From Magnetospirillum fulvum (GTDB taxonomy: Bacteria > Pseudomonadota > Alphaproteobacteria > Rhodospirillales > Magnetospirillaceae): a DNA stretch of 64,000 nucleotides. The translations under genes were made by a program, and so were the position numbers. Below are positions 55,503 through 64,000 of this stretch, piece after piece. Within the stretch, counting starts at the first letter, position 1. Every line of letters starts with the position of its first letter. The DNA is taken from contig NZ_FNWO01000005.1 in assembly GCF_900108475.1 (NCBI RefSeq), forward strand, positions 124,001 to 188,000, in the 5' to 3' direction. Under the pieces are notes generated by a model, which saw only the letters and a program-made list of their open reading frames with translations, searched no databases and had not been told where the DNA came from.

Positions 55503-56927
55503 TCAGAACTCCCACCGCTTGGACACCAGCATCTGGCTCCGCAGATTGGCATAGGTATAGTTGGGCAGGTTCGACAGCGCGCGATAATACTCGCCGGTTA
55601 CCGAGAAGACGACGTCGCGCATCTCTTCGGGGGCGTCGAAGCCGACCAACTCAGTCACCGTCCCCGCCGGGATGCCATAGGTCAGAGTGACGCGCCCGTC
55701 GCGGTCGCGCCTCGTCTGCGCGCTGAAGGTCGGATTGTTCTGGTCATAGACCGCGACGCCGACTTCGCCGATTGCGGAAACGAACTGCCCCCGGCCCAGC
55801 AGCCACGTATCGCCCAGCCGCGCCGCCCAGCGGTCGTTCGACATATAATTGGCGGCGGCGTTGCGATGGCCATAGCCCAGCGACATCGTCACGTTGTGGG
55901 CTTCGTGAGGACGCCACACCCCGCCCACCCACGAGGTGAAGAGAACGCCGCTGCTGTCGGTCGCGACCCGGTCGGACGAAATGTTGTGGAAGACCTGGCG
56001 GTCGAGCCGCAGCGTGGTGAACGCTTCCCACGCCGGGGCGAGCCGGTAGGTGAACCGCCCATCCAGCCCGTAATCGCTGAGATAATAATCGTCGGTCATC
56101 GCCATGCTGTTCCAGAACGCGCCGATCTGAGCCCCGACCGGCCCGTCGGCATAGCGCATCCCGGCATTCGCCCCACCGGCGACGGTGTCGTAGGTCTTCA
56201 GGGTCGATTGGCGGTCGCCCAGCAGGTTCAGCCCGCCGAACAGCGACAGGCGCGGATCGGTACCGAGATCGTAATCGAAGTCATAGCCCAATACCCCGAC
56301 CCGGCCCCAATCGGCCCGCTTCTCGGCGCTCCCCTCCAGGGTGAAGGGCAGATCGTTGATCAGGATCATTCCCGAACTGGTCGAGGAATTGCGGTTGGAA
56401 TCGAAATGGCTGCCCAACGCGACGGAAATCGACTGACGCAGCCGCTTGGTCCGTTGCTCGATCAGGGCCAGCACCTGATCGCGCTCGGCCCGCTGGGATG
56501 CCGTCAATTGGGCCGGGTCGGTCGCGTCCAGTTCCCGTTTCGCCGTCGTGGTGTCGTCAAGCCGGAACAGCACCAGACCCAGCACCAGCCGCGCCTCGGC
56601 CGCGTCGGGATAGCGCATCAAGATCCGTTCCAGCGTCGCCGAGGCCCCCAACAGATCGCCCCGCTTGATCTGGGTCCGTGCCCAGGCGGCGTTCAATCCG
56701 GGATCGTCGGGATTGCGCCGCACCTGGTCCCAGGTGACTTCGGGACCGGCGGTCAGGCCCTGCTCCATCGCGGCACGGGCGGCCGCGTCGGTTCCGCGCA
56801 CGCTCTCGGACAGCCGACGCTGGTCGTCCAGGGCATGTTCCGAACTGGCCGGCTGTGCCCAGGCCGAAGAGGAAACCAGGGCCGTCACCGCCACCGGCAC
56901 GGCCAACATCACGCTGCGCGCTATCAC
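55503..56927 (-). CDS. Slam-like outer-membrane TPR/beta-barrel protein (candidate type XI secretion)
   Basis: A 474-residue protein with a signal peptide (MIARSVMLAV, cleavage near AWA at 22-24), an N-terminal helical TPR region (about 60-150; AAWARTQIKRGDLLGASATL, AEARLVLGLVLFRLDD) and a C-terminal half of alternating strands ending in Phe (MLVSKRWEF), the mark of an outer-membrane beta-barrel. This matches the layout of Slam (DUF560), which moves TbpB-like cargo across the outer membrane. The segment GSHFDSNRNSS after the TPR region resembles the start of the Slam barrel. GTG at 56927 is chosen because AGGGGG lies upstream; GTG at 56963 has no ribosome-binding site. Confidence 0.7.
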   Translation of the reverse strand: MIARSVMLAVPVAVTALVSSSAWAQPASSEHALDDQRRLSESVRGTDAAARAAMEQGLTAGPEVTWDQVRRNPDDPGLNAAWARTQIKRGDLLGASATLERILMRYPDAAEARLVLGLVLFRLDDTTTAKRELDATDPAQLTASQRAERDQVLALIEQRTKRLRQSISVALGSHFDSNRNSSTSSGMILINDLPFTLEGSAEKRADWGRVGVLGYDFDYDLGTDPRLSLFGGLNLLGDRQSTLKTYDTVAGGANAGMRYADGPVGAQIGAFWNSMAMTDDYYLSDYGLDGRFTYRLAPAWEAFTTLRLDRQVFHNISSDRVATDSSGVLFTSWVGGVWRPHEAHNVTMSLGYGHRNAAANYMSNDRWAARLGDTWLLGRGQFVSAIGEVGVAVYDQNNPTFSAQTRRDRDGRVTLTYGIPAGTVTELVGFDAPEEMRDVVFSVTGEYYRALSNLPNYTYANLRSQMLVSKRWEF

Positions 56928-56987
56928 CTTAAGAGCCCCCTGCCCCAGCCAGACATCGAACACCTGATATCGTCAGTACCACAGACA

Positions 56988-57016
56988 ATTAGAAGAAACG
57001 ATTGACCTTAAATCAA
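56988..57016 (-). promoter_or_regulatory. Predicted promoter of the Slam-like/FecR operon
   Basis: On the minus strand TTGATT (57011-57016), a 17-bp spacer and TCTAAT (56988-56993) form a good sigma-70 match, placing the transcript start near 56981. An ATTGA-N7-TCAAT dyad (57001-57017) overlaps the -35 element and could be an operator. Confidence 0.5.
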
Positions 57017-57537
57017 TTATTTCGCTTCCAACATGCCACTCCGCCCGACGAAAACAGCACCGCGACACAAAAGGGTAATGTGCGGCTCCCATACACCCCG
57101 AGTTTTATACCGACATCCAATCGGATCGAAAAGAGGAACAGTAGCCCCCGACCGCCCGGTCGCTTGCCAGAACTCGCTCGCCGCCCCGGGAGTGCCCCAG
57201 TTTCAAATCGGGAGGGTGCCGGTGATCATGCCCCGCCACCCCGATAGGCCGAGCCCCGTCCATCACTTTAGATATGGACAAAACCTAGCCACAAGTAATA
57301 AATTCATCGGGCGCGGACGTGTTTCGGCGACGGTCGCGCAGGGATTTGGCGTGACAGGGCTCATCGGAGTGAGACCCACGCCACAGCCGGCCCCGTGCCT
57401 GAATGGGCATTATCTGTATGCGCATTTTCGGGCTCGGACATAGAGCGGTACCATGCCCGATGTATGGGGAGCAGGCCTCCTGATAACCCGGGAAGATCTG
57501 CCGCATTTGGACGCAATCTGGGATCTGGGGGTTTCGA
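57017..57537. other. Intergenic region upstream of chemoreceptor gene
   Basis: About 520 bp between the Slam-like operon promoter and the divergent chemoreceptor. Frames across it are short, overlap in several phases and lack ribosome-binding sites. It must contain the chemoreceptor promoter; no convincing element was recognised. Confidence 0.35.
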
Positions 57538-59604
57538 ATGTCGATCAAGGGTTTTGTCTCTGCGTGTCTGACGGCGATCAGCGCCTTTCTGATTATCATG
57601 GCCGTCCTGTTGTTCATCGACAATTGGCGCGACTTGCGCTCCTCGGACGATGCGGCCGATCTGGTCAATCTGCTGCACGCGACGACCCAGGTTTCCGAAG
57701 CCCTCGCGCCCGAGCGCGGCGCGACCAGCGTCGCCCTGGACGGAGACGAGGCCACCCGCAAGACCCTGTCCGACAGCCGCGCCCGGGTCGACAAGGCCTT
57801 CGATCGCATCACTCAAATCGCCGACACCTCGTCGTCCGCAGACTATCGCGATGCCATCGCCAAGCTGAAGGCGATCCGCACCGATCTGGCCGCGTGGCGG
57901 ACCAAGGCCGATGCCGAAATGGGCGGCGACCGCCAGAAGACCGAGGCGTTCCGCAAGGAATTCTTCACCGCGATGTTCGGGATGCTGAACACGGTCGGGC
58001 GGATCAACGCCAGGATCGAGCGGCGCCTGAGCAGTCTCGACGCCGAAGTCGCCTATCCGGCCGCGCTGGCCACCGCCACCTGGACCCTGCGCGATCAGGC
58101 CGGACGGCTTTCGACGATGCATATCAGCGCCATCACTTCGGGCAAGCCGTTCACTCCGGAGAACCTGCGCGAGATCGACACCACCCTGGGCCGCATCCGC
58201 CAATTGTGGGATCGCCTCCGCGAACAGGCCGACGGGGACGACAGTCCGGCGATCCTGCGCAATGGCATCGCCAAGGTCGAAGACGGGTTCTTCACCCCGT
58301 TCAAGCCGTTGCGCGAGCGGGTCGCCAAGGCGGGGATGAGCGACGGGGTCTATGACCTCGATCAGGTCGAATGGCGGCGTCTGAGCGGACCGATGCTGCA
58401 ATCAATCATGCTGATGCGCGACGCCGCGATCGAAGAAGCCTCGCGAGTCGCGGCCGAGAACCACGCCCATGCTGGCCGCAACCTGCTGCTGATCGGGCTG
58501 CTGCTGGCGGCGGCGACGGCGACACTGGTGGCGGCGATCATCGGCATCAACCGCCGTGTCGTCCTTCCGCTGGCCCGCCTGACCGGGATCATCGACGAAT
58601 TCGCCTCGGGCTCGCGCAGTTTCACCGTCCCCTATACCGACCGCAACGACGAAACCGGCCGGATGGCCAAGGCGATCGAGATCCTGCGCGACAAAGCGTT
58701 GGAAGCCGACGACCGGGCCAAGGCCGAAGCCGCCGCCGCCCGTGCCCGCGACGAACGCCGCTTGCGGGTCGAAACCGTCACCAACGGCTTTGTCGAATCG
58801 ATCGACACCGTGGTCGGCGGGGTCTCGACCGCGATCGACGGACTTCGTACCGCGACCGAGACGCTGTCGGCGACCTCGGCCACCACCACCGAACAATCGA
58901 GCGTCGTCGCCGCCGCTGCCGACAATGCCAGCGCCAACGTCCAGACCGTCGCCGCCGCCGCCGAGGAATTGTCGAACAGCATCCAGGAAATCTCGCGCCG
59001 GGTCAGCGAAACCGCCTCGGCGATGAGCGGCGCGGTCAACGAGGCCGAAAGCACCAGCGCCACCGTCCGCGGTCTGGCCGAGGCGGCGCGTCGGATCGGC
59101 GACGTCGTCAGCCTGATCACCGACATTGCCGCCCAGACCAACCTGCTGGCGCTCAACGCCACCATCGAGGCGGCCCGTGCCGGCGATGCGGGCAAGGGGT
59201 TCGCCGTCGTCGCGGGCGAGGTCAAGACCCTGGCCAACCAGACCGCGCGGGCCACCGACGACATCCAGGCCCAGGTCGCCGCGATTCAGGCGGAAACCGA
59301 CCGGGCGGTGACCGCAATCGTGGGCATCAGCAGCACGATCGCCACCGTCAACCAATACACCATCAGCATTGCCTCGGCGGTCGAGGAGCAGGGCGCGGCG
59401 ACCCAGGAAATCGCCCGCAACGTCCAGCAGGCCGCCCAGGGCACCGCCGAGGTGTCGAACTCGATCGCCCGGGTGCTGGAGGCCGAGCGGGCCACCGTCA
59501 ACGCCGCCGGGCAATTATCGACCCTGGCTGACCGGCTGAACGGTGAAAGCAGCCGGTTGCGCAGCAATGTCGGCGAGTTCGTCGCCGAGGTGAAACGGGG
59601 CTGA
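57538..59604 (+). CDS. Methyl-accepting chemotaxis protein with long helical (NIT-like) sensor
   Basis: A 688-residue chemoreceptor with membrane segments at about 9-30 and 318-340. The periplasmic part of about 285 residues is all-helical; its start ([20 protein letters not shown]) resembles NIT-type nitrate/nitrite sensing domains, which place a conserved ERG near the first helix. HAMP ([18 protein letters not shown]) and the signalling domain ([26 protein letters not shown]) follow. A hairpin (59613-59620 with 59647-59654) lies after the stop. The ligand assignment is tentative. Confidence 0.9.
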   Translation: MSIKGFVSACLTAISAFLIIMAVLLFIDNWRDLRSSDDAADLVNLLHATTQVSEALAPERGATSVALDGDEATRKTLSDSRARVDKAFDRITQIADTSSSADYRDAIAKLKAIRTDLAAWRTKADAEMGGDRQKTEAFRKEFFTAMFGMLNTVGRINARIERRLSSLDAEVAYPAALATATWTLRDQAGRLSTMHISAITSGKPFTPENLREIDTTLGRIRQLWDRLREQADGDDSPAILRNGIAKVEDGFFTPFKPLRERVAKAGMSDGVYDLDQVEWRRLSGPMLQSIMLMRDAAIEEASRVAAENHAHAGRNLLLIGLLLAAATATLVAAIIGINRRVVLPLARLTGIIDEFASGSRSFTVPYTDRNDETGRMAKAIEILRDKALEADDRAKAEAAAARARDERRLRVETVTNGFVESIDTVVGGVSTAIDGLRTATETLSATSATTTEQSSVVAAAADNASANVQTVAAAAEELSNSIQEISRRVSETASAMSGAVNEAESTSATVRGLAEAARRIGDVVSLITDIAAQTNLLALNATIEAARAGDAGKGFAVVAGEVKTLANQTARATDDIQAQVAAIQAETDRAVTAIVGISSTIATVNQYTISIASAVEEQGAATQEIARNVQQAAQGTAEVSNSIARVLEAERATVNAAGQLSTLADRLNGESSRLRSNVGEFVAEVKRG

Positions 59605-59714
59605 TCGGCCCGCGGTCCCGCCGCACCGCCTTATCGACGGAGGCGACGGGACCGAAAAAGGCGAGGGGGCGCACGCCGACAGGGGGCGGATGCGCCGGTC
59701 AGGGCGGTTTATCC

Positions 59715-59742
59715 TTGACTCCCCGCCGATCATCAGTATTGT
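59715..59742 (+). promoter_or_regulatory. Predicted promoter of rpmG
   Basis: TTGACT (59715-59720), a 16-bp spacer and TATTGT (59737-59742) lie 47 bp before the rpmG start. Found by eye. Confidence 0.45.
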
Positions 59743-59788
59743 GCGCCCCCTGACGTCCAAATCGGTAACTTCGTTCGGGATTATCGCC

Positions 59789-59956
59789 ATGGCTAAGCCT
59801 GCCACCATCCTCATCAAGCTGTTGAGCACCGCCGGGACGGGCTTCTTCTATGTGGCGAAGAAGAACCCGCGTAAGACGACCGAAAAGCTTGAATTCCGCA
59901 AGTACGACCCCGTCGTGCGCAAGCATGTCCAGTTCAAGGAAGCCAAGATTAAGTAG
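59789..59956 (+). CDS. rpmG: 50S ribosomal protein L33
   Basis: A 55-residue protein: [20 protein letters not shown], then [17 protein letters not shown] and a basic end. It is of the cysteine-free type, without zinc-binding CxxC pairs. It is monocistronic with its own promoter and terminator. Confidence 0.96.
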   Translation: MAKPATILIKLLSTAGTGFFYVAKKNPRKTTEKLEFRKYDPVVRKHVQFKEAKIK

Positions 59957-59982
59957 CTTCCGTCGAATTGGGACGCTTTCAG

Positions 59983-60008
59983 AAGGGCGCTGCGTAAGCG
60001 CCCTTTTT
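59983..60008 (+). terminator. Rho-independent terminator of rpmG
   Basis: AAGGGCGCT (59983-59991) pairs exactly with AGCGCCCTT (59997-60005) around a GCGTA loop, followed by a T run to 60008. It lies 26 bp after the stop. Confidence 0.85.
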
Positions 60009-60106
60009 GCTGTCCGAACGACACACCCCGGAACCGAGCCGATTGAACCCCCTCAGAGGAAAGTGGTACCCTTTCCGAGACTTAACGGAATTGGGGGCGG
60101 ACTTTC

Positions 60107-61891
60107 TTGCCGACACATAGGTCGTCATGGCATGTGGTCGTTGCAACCTCCTTGGCCGCAGTGACCCTGGTTTGGCTTGGCGGTGCGCTCTGGCTTTGGA
60201 ACGACCGCGCCGCAACGGTGCGGGTGGCCCACGAAGAACTCGCCCGGATGAGCCTCAGCGCCGCCGAACACGCCCATCGCCTGCTCTCCCTGTGCGATCT
60301 GTTCCTCGCCTCGATCGAGCCGATCGCCACCCGGACCGAACCCGAACCGGGCGATCTCGATTTGATCGCCCGGCTCAACACTCTGGTCGGCCAGGATACC
60401 GCGCTGCTCGGCCTCGCGATGGTCGATCACCAGGGGATGTTGAACAACATCGACCCCAGCCGCTCCAACAAACCGGTCTTTGTCGGCGACCGGGCCTTCG
60501 TGACCGAGGCGCGGGTCGGCCGGATCATCGTCGCCCCCCCGGTCAAAAGCCGAATTTCCGGCCGCTGGGTGCTGCCCCTGGTCCGCCAGGTCGCCGACAG
60601 CCAAAGCCCGGTCGCCGTCCTGATGGCCGCCATCGACGTCGCCGCGCTCGAACGCCATTACGACACCATCCGCCACAGCGTCGGCGGCGCGATCACCTTG
60701 ATGCGCGACGACGGGACCGTGCTGATCCGTTCGCCCTCCCCTCCGGACAGCGAGCGGGTTCGCACTCTGACCGACGCCCCTCTCTTCAGCAACGCCAACG
60801 CTCAAGGCGTGGACGAGGGTCAGTTCGACGGGCTTTCTCCCTTCGACGGAATCGACCGCCTGGGCTCTTTCAAACGGATCCGCTCCTTCAATATCGGCGT
60901 CTCGGTCTCGCTCACCCGCGATGCGGTGCTGGAACCGTGGTGGCGACGGGTCTGGCTGGTGCTGACCGGAGCGGTCCTGATCTCGCTGGCGATCGCCATC
61001 GCCGCCACTCTGATCCTGCGCCATCTGGCCTCGCTCCGGGCCGAAGCGGTCACCCTGGAGAACCGGGTCGAGGACCGCACCCGCGCCCTCAAACAATTGC
61101 TCGACCGGCGCCAACAGTTCCTGGCCGGGGTGTCGCATGAACTGCGCTCGCCCTTAAACGCGATCCTGGGTTTTTCCGACGCCCTGCTGCTGGGGATACG
61201 CGGTCCGGTCCCGCCCGAACAGACCGAGTATCTGAAGGACATCCACCGCTCGGGCCAGCATCTGCTGTCGCTGGTCAACGATCTGCTCGACAGCGCCGCG
61301 ATTGATGCGGGCAGTCTGCAACTGGACCAAACCACCTTCCCCGCCACCGAGATCGTCGGCGAGACGACGCGGCTGATCGCGCACGCGGCCACCCAGCGCG
61401 GCATCGACATCGCCACTCGGATCGAACCGCCCGATCTGACGCTGTTTGGCGACCGCCGACGCCTGCTTCAGGCCGTGCTCAATCTATCGGTCAACGCGGT
61501 CAAATACGGCCGCGAGGGGGGAAAGGTCGAGATCAGCGTCGCCCTCGACCCGACGGGAGGGTGTCTGATCGGTATCGCCGATGACGGGGCCGGGATCAGT
61601 GCCGAGAATTTGCGCCTTGCCCTCGCCCCTTATGGCCGGGTCGCCCCCCACGGCGCAAGTGGGGCCGGATACCCAAACGAAGGGACCGGGCTTGGCCTGC
61701 CCCTCTCGATCGGCATTGTCGAATTGCATGGCGGCGCGCTGACCCTGCACAGCGAACCGGGTCGCGGCACCCGCGCCACGATCCGTCTCCCGCCGAACCG
61801 AGTGCGGACGGGGCCGTCCCGCGCGGGCGGCATGGCGGACGCGGGTCCGTCCATCCCAGCCGGGATCAATCTTCCTGTTCAAGCGAGGTGA
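60107..61891 (+). CDS. Membrane sensor histidine kinase with Cache-like periplasmic domain
   Basis: A 594-residue kinase. Membrane segments at about 8-32 and 283-308 enclose a large periplasmic domain with Cache-like strands (LLGLAMVDHQGMLNNID, VGGAITLMRDDGTVLIRSP). A short coiled coil leads into HisKA (GVSHELRSPLNAILGFSDALL) and HATPase (RLLQAVLNLSVNAVKYG, DDGAGIS, GTGLGLPLSIGIVEL). No response regulator is adjacent. The start is TTG at 60107, preceded by GGGGG; a GTG at 60134 is possible. It ends overlapping the lysR gene tail-to-tail by 26 bp. Confidence 0.9.
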   Translation: MPTHRSSWHVVVATSLAAVTLVWLGGALWLWNDRAATVRVAHEELARMSLSAAEHAHRLLSLCDLFLASIEPIATRTEPEPGDLDLIARLNTLVGQDTALLGLAMVDHQGMLNNIDPSRSNKPVFVGDRAFVTEARVGRIIVAPPVKSRISGRWVLPLVRQVADSQSPVAVLMAAIDVAALERHYDTIRHSVGGAITLMRDDGTVLIRSPSPPDSERVRTLTDAPLFSNANAQGVDEGQFDGLSPFDGIDRLGSFKRIRSFNIGVSVSLTRDAVLEPWWRRVWLVLTGAVLISLAIAIAATLILRHLASLRAEAVTLENRVEDRTRALKQLLDRRQQFLAGVSHELRSPLNAILGFSDALLLGIRGPVPPEQTEYLKDIHRSGQHLLSLVNDLLDSAAIDAGSLQLDQTTFPATEIVGETTRLIAHAATQRGIDIATRIEPPDLTLFGDRRRLLQAVLNLSVNAVKYGREGGKVEISVALDPTGGCLIGIADDGAGISAENLRLALAPYGRVAPHGASGAGYPNEGTGLGLPLSIGIVELHGGALTLHSEPGRGTRATIRLPPNRVRTGPSRAGGMADAGPSIPAGINLPVQAR

Positions 61892-62723
61892 CGTAGCGCA
61901 GCCCGTCCAACGCGGTCGAAAACCAATCTTCGCGGGTTTCGTCCTCGGCGCAGACCAGATAGGCCGGGCGGCGGAATTCCGGCACGCCGCCGACTTCGAA
62001 CAGCCGACCGGCAGCGAGATGGGGCCGGGCCACCCGCATCGGGAAATAGCCGGTGCCGCCATGGGCCAGGATGTGCTGCAACCCCATCGCCCCCAGCCCG
62101 ACCGAAACGGCGGGAGTCTTGAGATCGGGGAAGGCCTGACTGTGGGCGGCGCGGAAATCCGGCCCCCAATCGACCAGGACGTAATCGTCATCCCATTCCT
62201 GGGCGGTGCGCCGCCGGGTCGAGACCAGCACTAGCCGCTCATCGACCAGTTTTTCGATATGCAGACCGGGGCGGCTGGTCGGCGAATACATCACGCAGAC
62301 GTCGAGCAGGCCTTCGATCAGCTTGCGCATCAGCCCGTCGGACAGCCCGACCTCGACCCGGAGCGCGACATCGGGCATCGCGGTCCGCATCCAGGGAATC
62401 CACTGCACCAGCAGCCGGTCCCACAGCGACACCTCGCCTCCCACCGTCAGCACGGTGCGGAAGCCGGGCGGCAGCGCCAATTCCTGGCGCGCCTGCTCCC
62501 ACACCCGGACCATAGTGGTGGCATAGCGGCGGAACTGCATTCCGGCGGCGGTGAGCTGGGTTCCCGATTTCGAGCGGACGAACAGCGGACGCCCCAACTC
62601 ATCCTCCAGCGCCTTGATCCGCATGCTGACGGTCGATTGAGTCACCGACAGACGCTCGGCCGCCCGGTTGAAATTCCCGGTATCGACGATTTCAAGAAAG
62701 GTGCGGGCGAGATCGATATTCAT
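61866..62723 (-). CDS. LysR-family transcriptional regulator
   Basis: A 285-residue regulator: winged helix-turn-helix at residues 1-60 (FLEIVDTGNFNRAAERLSVT, QSTVSMRIKALEDELG) and an effector-binding domain with the VGLGAMGLQHILAHGG turn. The target and effector cannot be deduced because no divergent partner gene lies nearby. Its last 26 bp overlap the end of the convergent kinase gene. Confidence 0.92.
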   Translation of the reverse strand: MNIDLARTFLEIVDTGNFNRAAERLSVTQSTVSMRIKALEDELGRPLFVRSKSGTQLTAAGMQFRRYATTMVRVWEQARQELALPPGFRTVLTVGGEVSLWDRLLVQWIPWMRTAMPDVALRVEVGLSDGLMRKLIEGLLDVCVMYSPTSRPGLHIEKLVDERLVLVSTRRRTAQEWDDDYVLVDWGPDFRAAHSQAFPDLKTPAVSVGLGAMGLQHILAHGGTGYFPMRVARPHLAAGRLFEVGGVPEFRRPAYLVCAEDETREDWFSTALDGLRYVTSLEQED

Positions 62724-62850
62724 GGCGGTTCCGTTCGGCGACGGCGGATGCCGCGCTGCAAAATCGCCTGTGTTCTACCTGAAGCGGCGGGCGGCATCAA
62801 CCGCCCTACCGTGTCACATCAATTTTCTTGATGGATGGGCCGAACTCCCA

Positions 62851-62888
62851 TCCGCCCTCCTCCCCGCCGGGGCGGACAGGGGGGCGGA
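62851..62888 (-). terminator. Hairpin downstream of hpf
   Basis: TCCGCCC (62851-62857) pairs with GGGCGGA (62882-62888), with further inner pairing of CCCC and GGGG. It begins 16 bp after the hpf stop. There is no T run, so confidence is limited. Confidence 0.35.
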
Positions 62889-62904
62889 GCATCGGCTGGA
62901 TTGG

Positions 62905-63285
62905 TCAGACTTCGGCGATAGCGCCAGAGTTGGCGCGCGTCTTGACGTCGCCACGCTGGCGAGCGGCGTAATCCTTCAGCTGACGTTCGATCGAATCGAA
63001 CGCCTCGCGCAGGGCGACGAAGATGTCCTCGTTCTCGTGAATGTCCTTGGGGTCGCGCTTGACCACCAGATCGGCACCGGGCACCGCCAGACTGACGCGA
63101 ATATGGAAGGGCTCTCCCTTGCGGTGGAGATTCGACGTATTGCGATGGTGAACCTCAATCACCACCCGACACGAGGTGATCCGGTCAAAAATGACCTGCA
63201 ACTTGCTTATCTTCTCGCGGATACGGGTCTCGACGGCGTCGGAATGATCAATACCGTGGAAGGTGATCTGGAGGGGAATCTGCAT
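62905..63285 (-). CDS. hpf: Ribosome hibernation-promoting factor (HPF/RaiA family)
   Basis: A 126-residue protein with the S30AE fold: [19 protein letters not shown] at the start, [20 protein letters not shown] and [21 protein letters not shown]. It binds the 30S decoding site and inactivates ribosomes in stationary phase. It lacks the long C-terminal dimerisation domain, so it is the short form. The ATG at 63285 has GGAG 6 bp upstream and is preferred to the ATG at 63297. Confidence 0.9.
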   Translation of the reverse strand: MQIPLQITFHGIDHSDAVETRIREKISKLQVIFDRITSCRVVIEVHHRNTSNLHRKGEPFHIRVSLAVPGADLVVKRDPKDIHENEDIFVALREAFDSIERQLKDYAARQRGDVKTRANSGAIAEV

Positions 63286-63424
63286 CAACGTCTCCATTCT
63301 AATCGGTAACATACCCGTCTTACCGCAATCGGCTCGCGGACCCGTGAGCGGGAACGGGAGCCCCCCGGTACGGAACGTCGGAACGTCCTCTCGGGTGGAA
63401 CCATTGTTTCGGAGAATCGATACA

Positions 63425-63453
63425 CTTGCAACCTTCGCCCGCTCGCCGCATAT
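63425..63453 (+). promoter_or_regulatory. Sigma-32-type heat-shock promoter of htpG
   Basis: CTTGCAA (63425-63431), a 14-bp spacer and CCGCATAT (63446-63453) closely match the RpoH pattern CTTGAAA - N13-14 - CCCCATNT. It lies 43 bp before the htpG start. Confidence 0.6.
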
Positions 63454-63496
63454 CAGGTCGCCTCGAGTTTCATCACTTTTACGGAGACGTTCCCCC

Positions 63497-64000
63497 ATGG
63501 CCGAAGAGACGCGGCAATTTCAGGCGGAAGTCGGCAAGCTGCTCGACATCGTCGTTCACTCGCTTTATTCGAACAAAGAGATTTTCCTGCGCGAATTAAT
63601 CTCAAACGCTTCGGATTCCTGCGACCGGCTGCGCTATGCCGCGCTGACGCGCCCCGAGCTGCTGGGCGACGACGGAACCGGCTTTCGCATCCGTCTGATC
63701 CCCGATACCGAGGCGGGCACCCTGACCATCGCCGATAACGGCCTGGGCATGGATCATGACGAGCTGATCGCCAATCTGGGCACCATCGCCAAGTCGGGCA
63801 CCTCGGAATTCCTCAACCGCCTGACCGGCGACGCCCGCAACGATGTCAGCCTGATCGGCCAGTTCGGCGTCGGCTTCTATTCCGCCTTCATGGTCGCCGA
63901 CCGCGTCACCGTCACCTCGCGCAAGGCGGGCGACGCCAGCGGCTGGTGCTGGAGTTCGGACGGCAAGGGCGAGTTCACCGTCGCCCCCGCGCCCGAGGCC
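63497..64000 (+). CDS. htpG: Chaperone HtpG (Hsp90), 3' end outside window
   Basis: The first 168 codons of bacterial Hsp90. The N-terminal ATPase domain is visible: [36 protein letters not shown], the ATP-lid [25 protein letters not shown] and the [15 protein letters not shown] motif. It folds and stabilises client proteins under stress. The gene runs off the window end and is not damaged in the visible part. Confidence 0.97.
   Translation, partial: MAEETRQFQAEVGKLLDIVVHSLYSNKEIFLRELISNASDSCDRLRYAALTRPELLGDDGTGFRIRLIPDTEAGTLTIADNGLGMDHDELIANLGTIAKSGTSEFLNRLTGDARNDVSLIGQFGVGFYSAFMVADRVTVTSRKAGDASGWCWSSDGKGEFTVAPAPEA

Overview
The window is high-GC, gene-dense bacterial chromosome from an alphaproteobacterium, most likely a Rhodospirillales spirillum. 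The evidence is the gene order of the ribosomal cluster (rpsJ to rplQ with secY, adk and rpoA), the fxsA / Tim44-like / mltA neighbourhood, CarD, and the density of chemoreceptors and hybrid histidine kinases. I cannot name the species from sequence alone. No rRNA, tRNA, CRISPR array or insertion sequence was recognised.

Region by region: (1) 1-3.6 kb is accessory DNA: the truncated end of a large DUF4020-like (SIR2-associated) protein, a PD-(D/E)XK nuclease-like protein, and a MazE/MazF-type toxin-antitoxin pair with a palindromic operator over its promoter. (2) 3.6-15.7 kb is housekeeping: a lipoprotein, an alpha/beta hydrolase, a GT4/GT9 glycosyltransferase pair, mtnP, a minus-strand run fxsA-udg-ftsE-ftsX-ydcF-like-plsC, a Tim44-like gene with mltA, and cysK. 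The gap between mtnP and plsC holds an 11-bp inverted repeat around a perfect DnaA box. (3) 15.9-18.1 kb holds carD and a conserved small gene, with two sparse gaps containing hairpins and possible micro-ORFs. (4) 18.1-32.4 kb is the 27-gene S10-spc-alpha ribosomal operon on the minus strand, with a recognisable promoter and leader hairpin before rpsJ and an intrinsic terminator after rplQ. (5) 32.7-42.2 kb carries a UvrD-type helicase, a giant membrane-anchored coiled-coil protein made of 27 copies of a 25-residue repeat, a coupled micro-ORF pair, a glycosyltransferase, and a run of protective genes (alpha-carbonic anhydrase, GH25 lysozyme, rubrerythrin, Cu/Zn superoxide dismutase). (6) 42.2-61.9 kb is a signalling region: three chemoreceptors, two large hybrid histidine kinases, an HD-GYP response regulator, a periplasmic solute-binding protein, a further sensor kinase, and rpmG. 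Embedded here is a two-gene operon of a TPR/beta-barrel protein resembling Slam and a FecR-domain protein ending in a TbpB-like barrel. (7) 61.9-64 kb has a LysR regulator, hpf and the start of htpG behind a sigma-32-type promoter.

The most promising undescribed items are the Slam-like/FecR-TbpB-like operon (a candidate type XI secretion pair with an unusual cargo architecture), the 25-residue repeat protein, and the DnaA-box palindrome. All functional names rest on motif recognition by eye; no database search was run.
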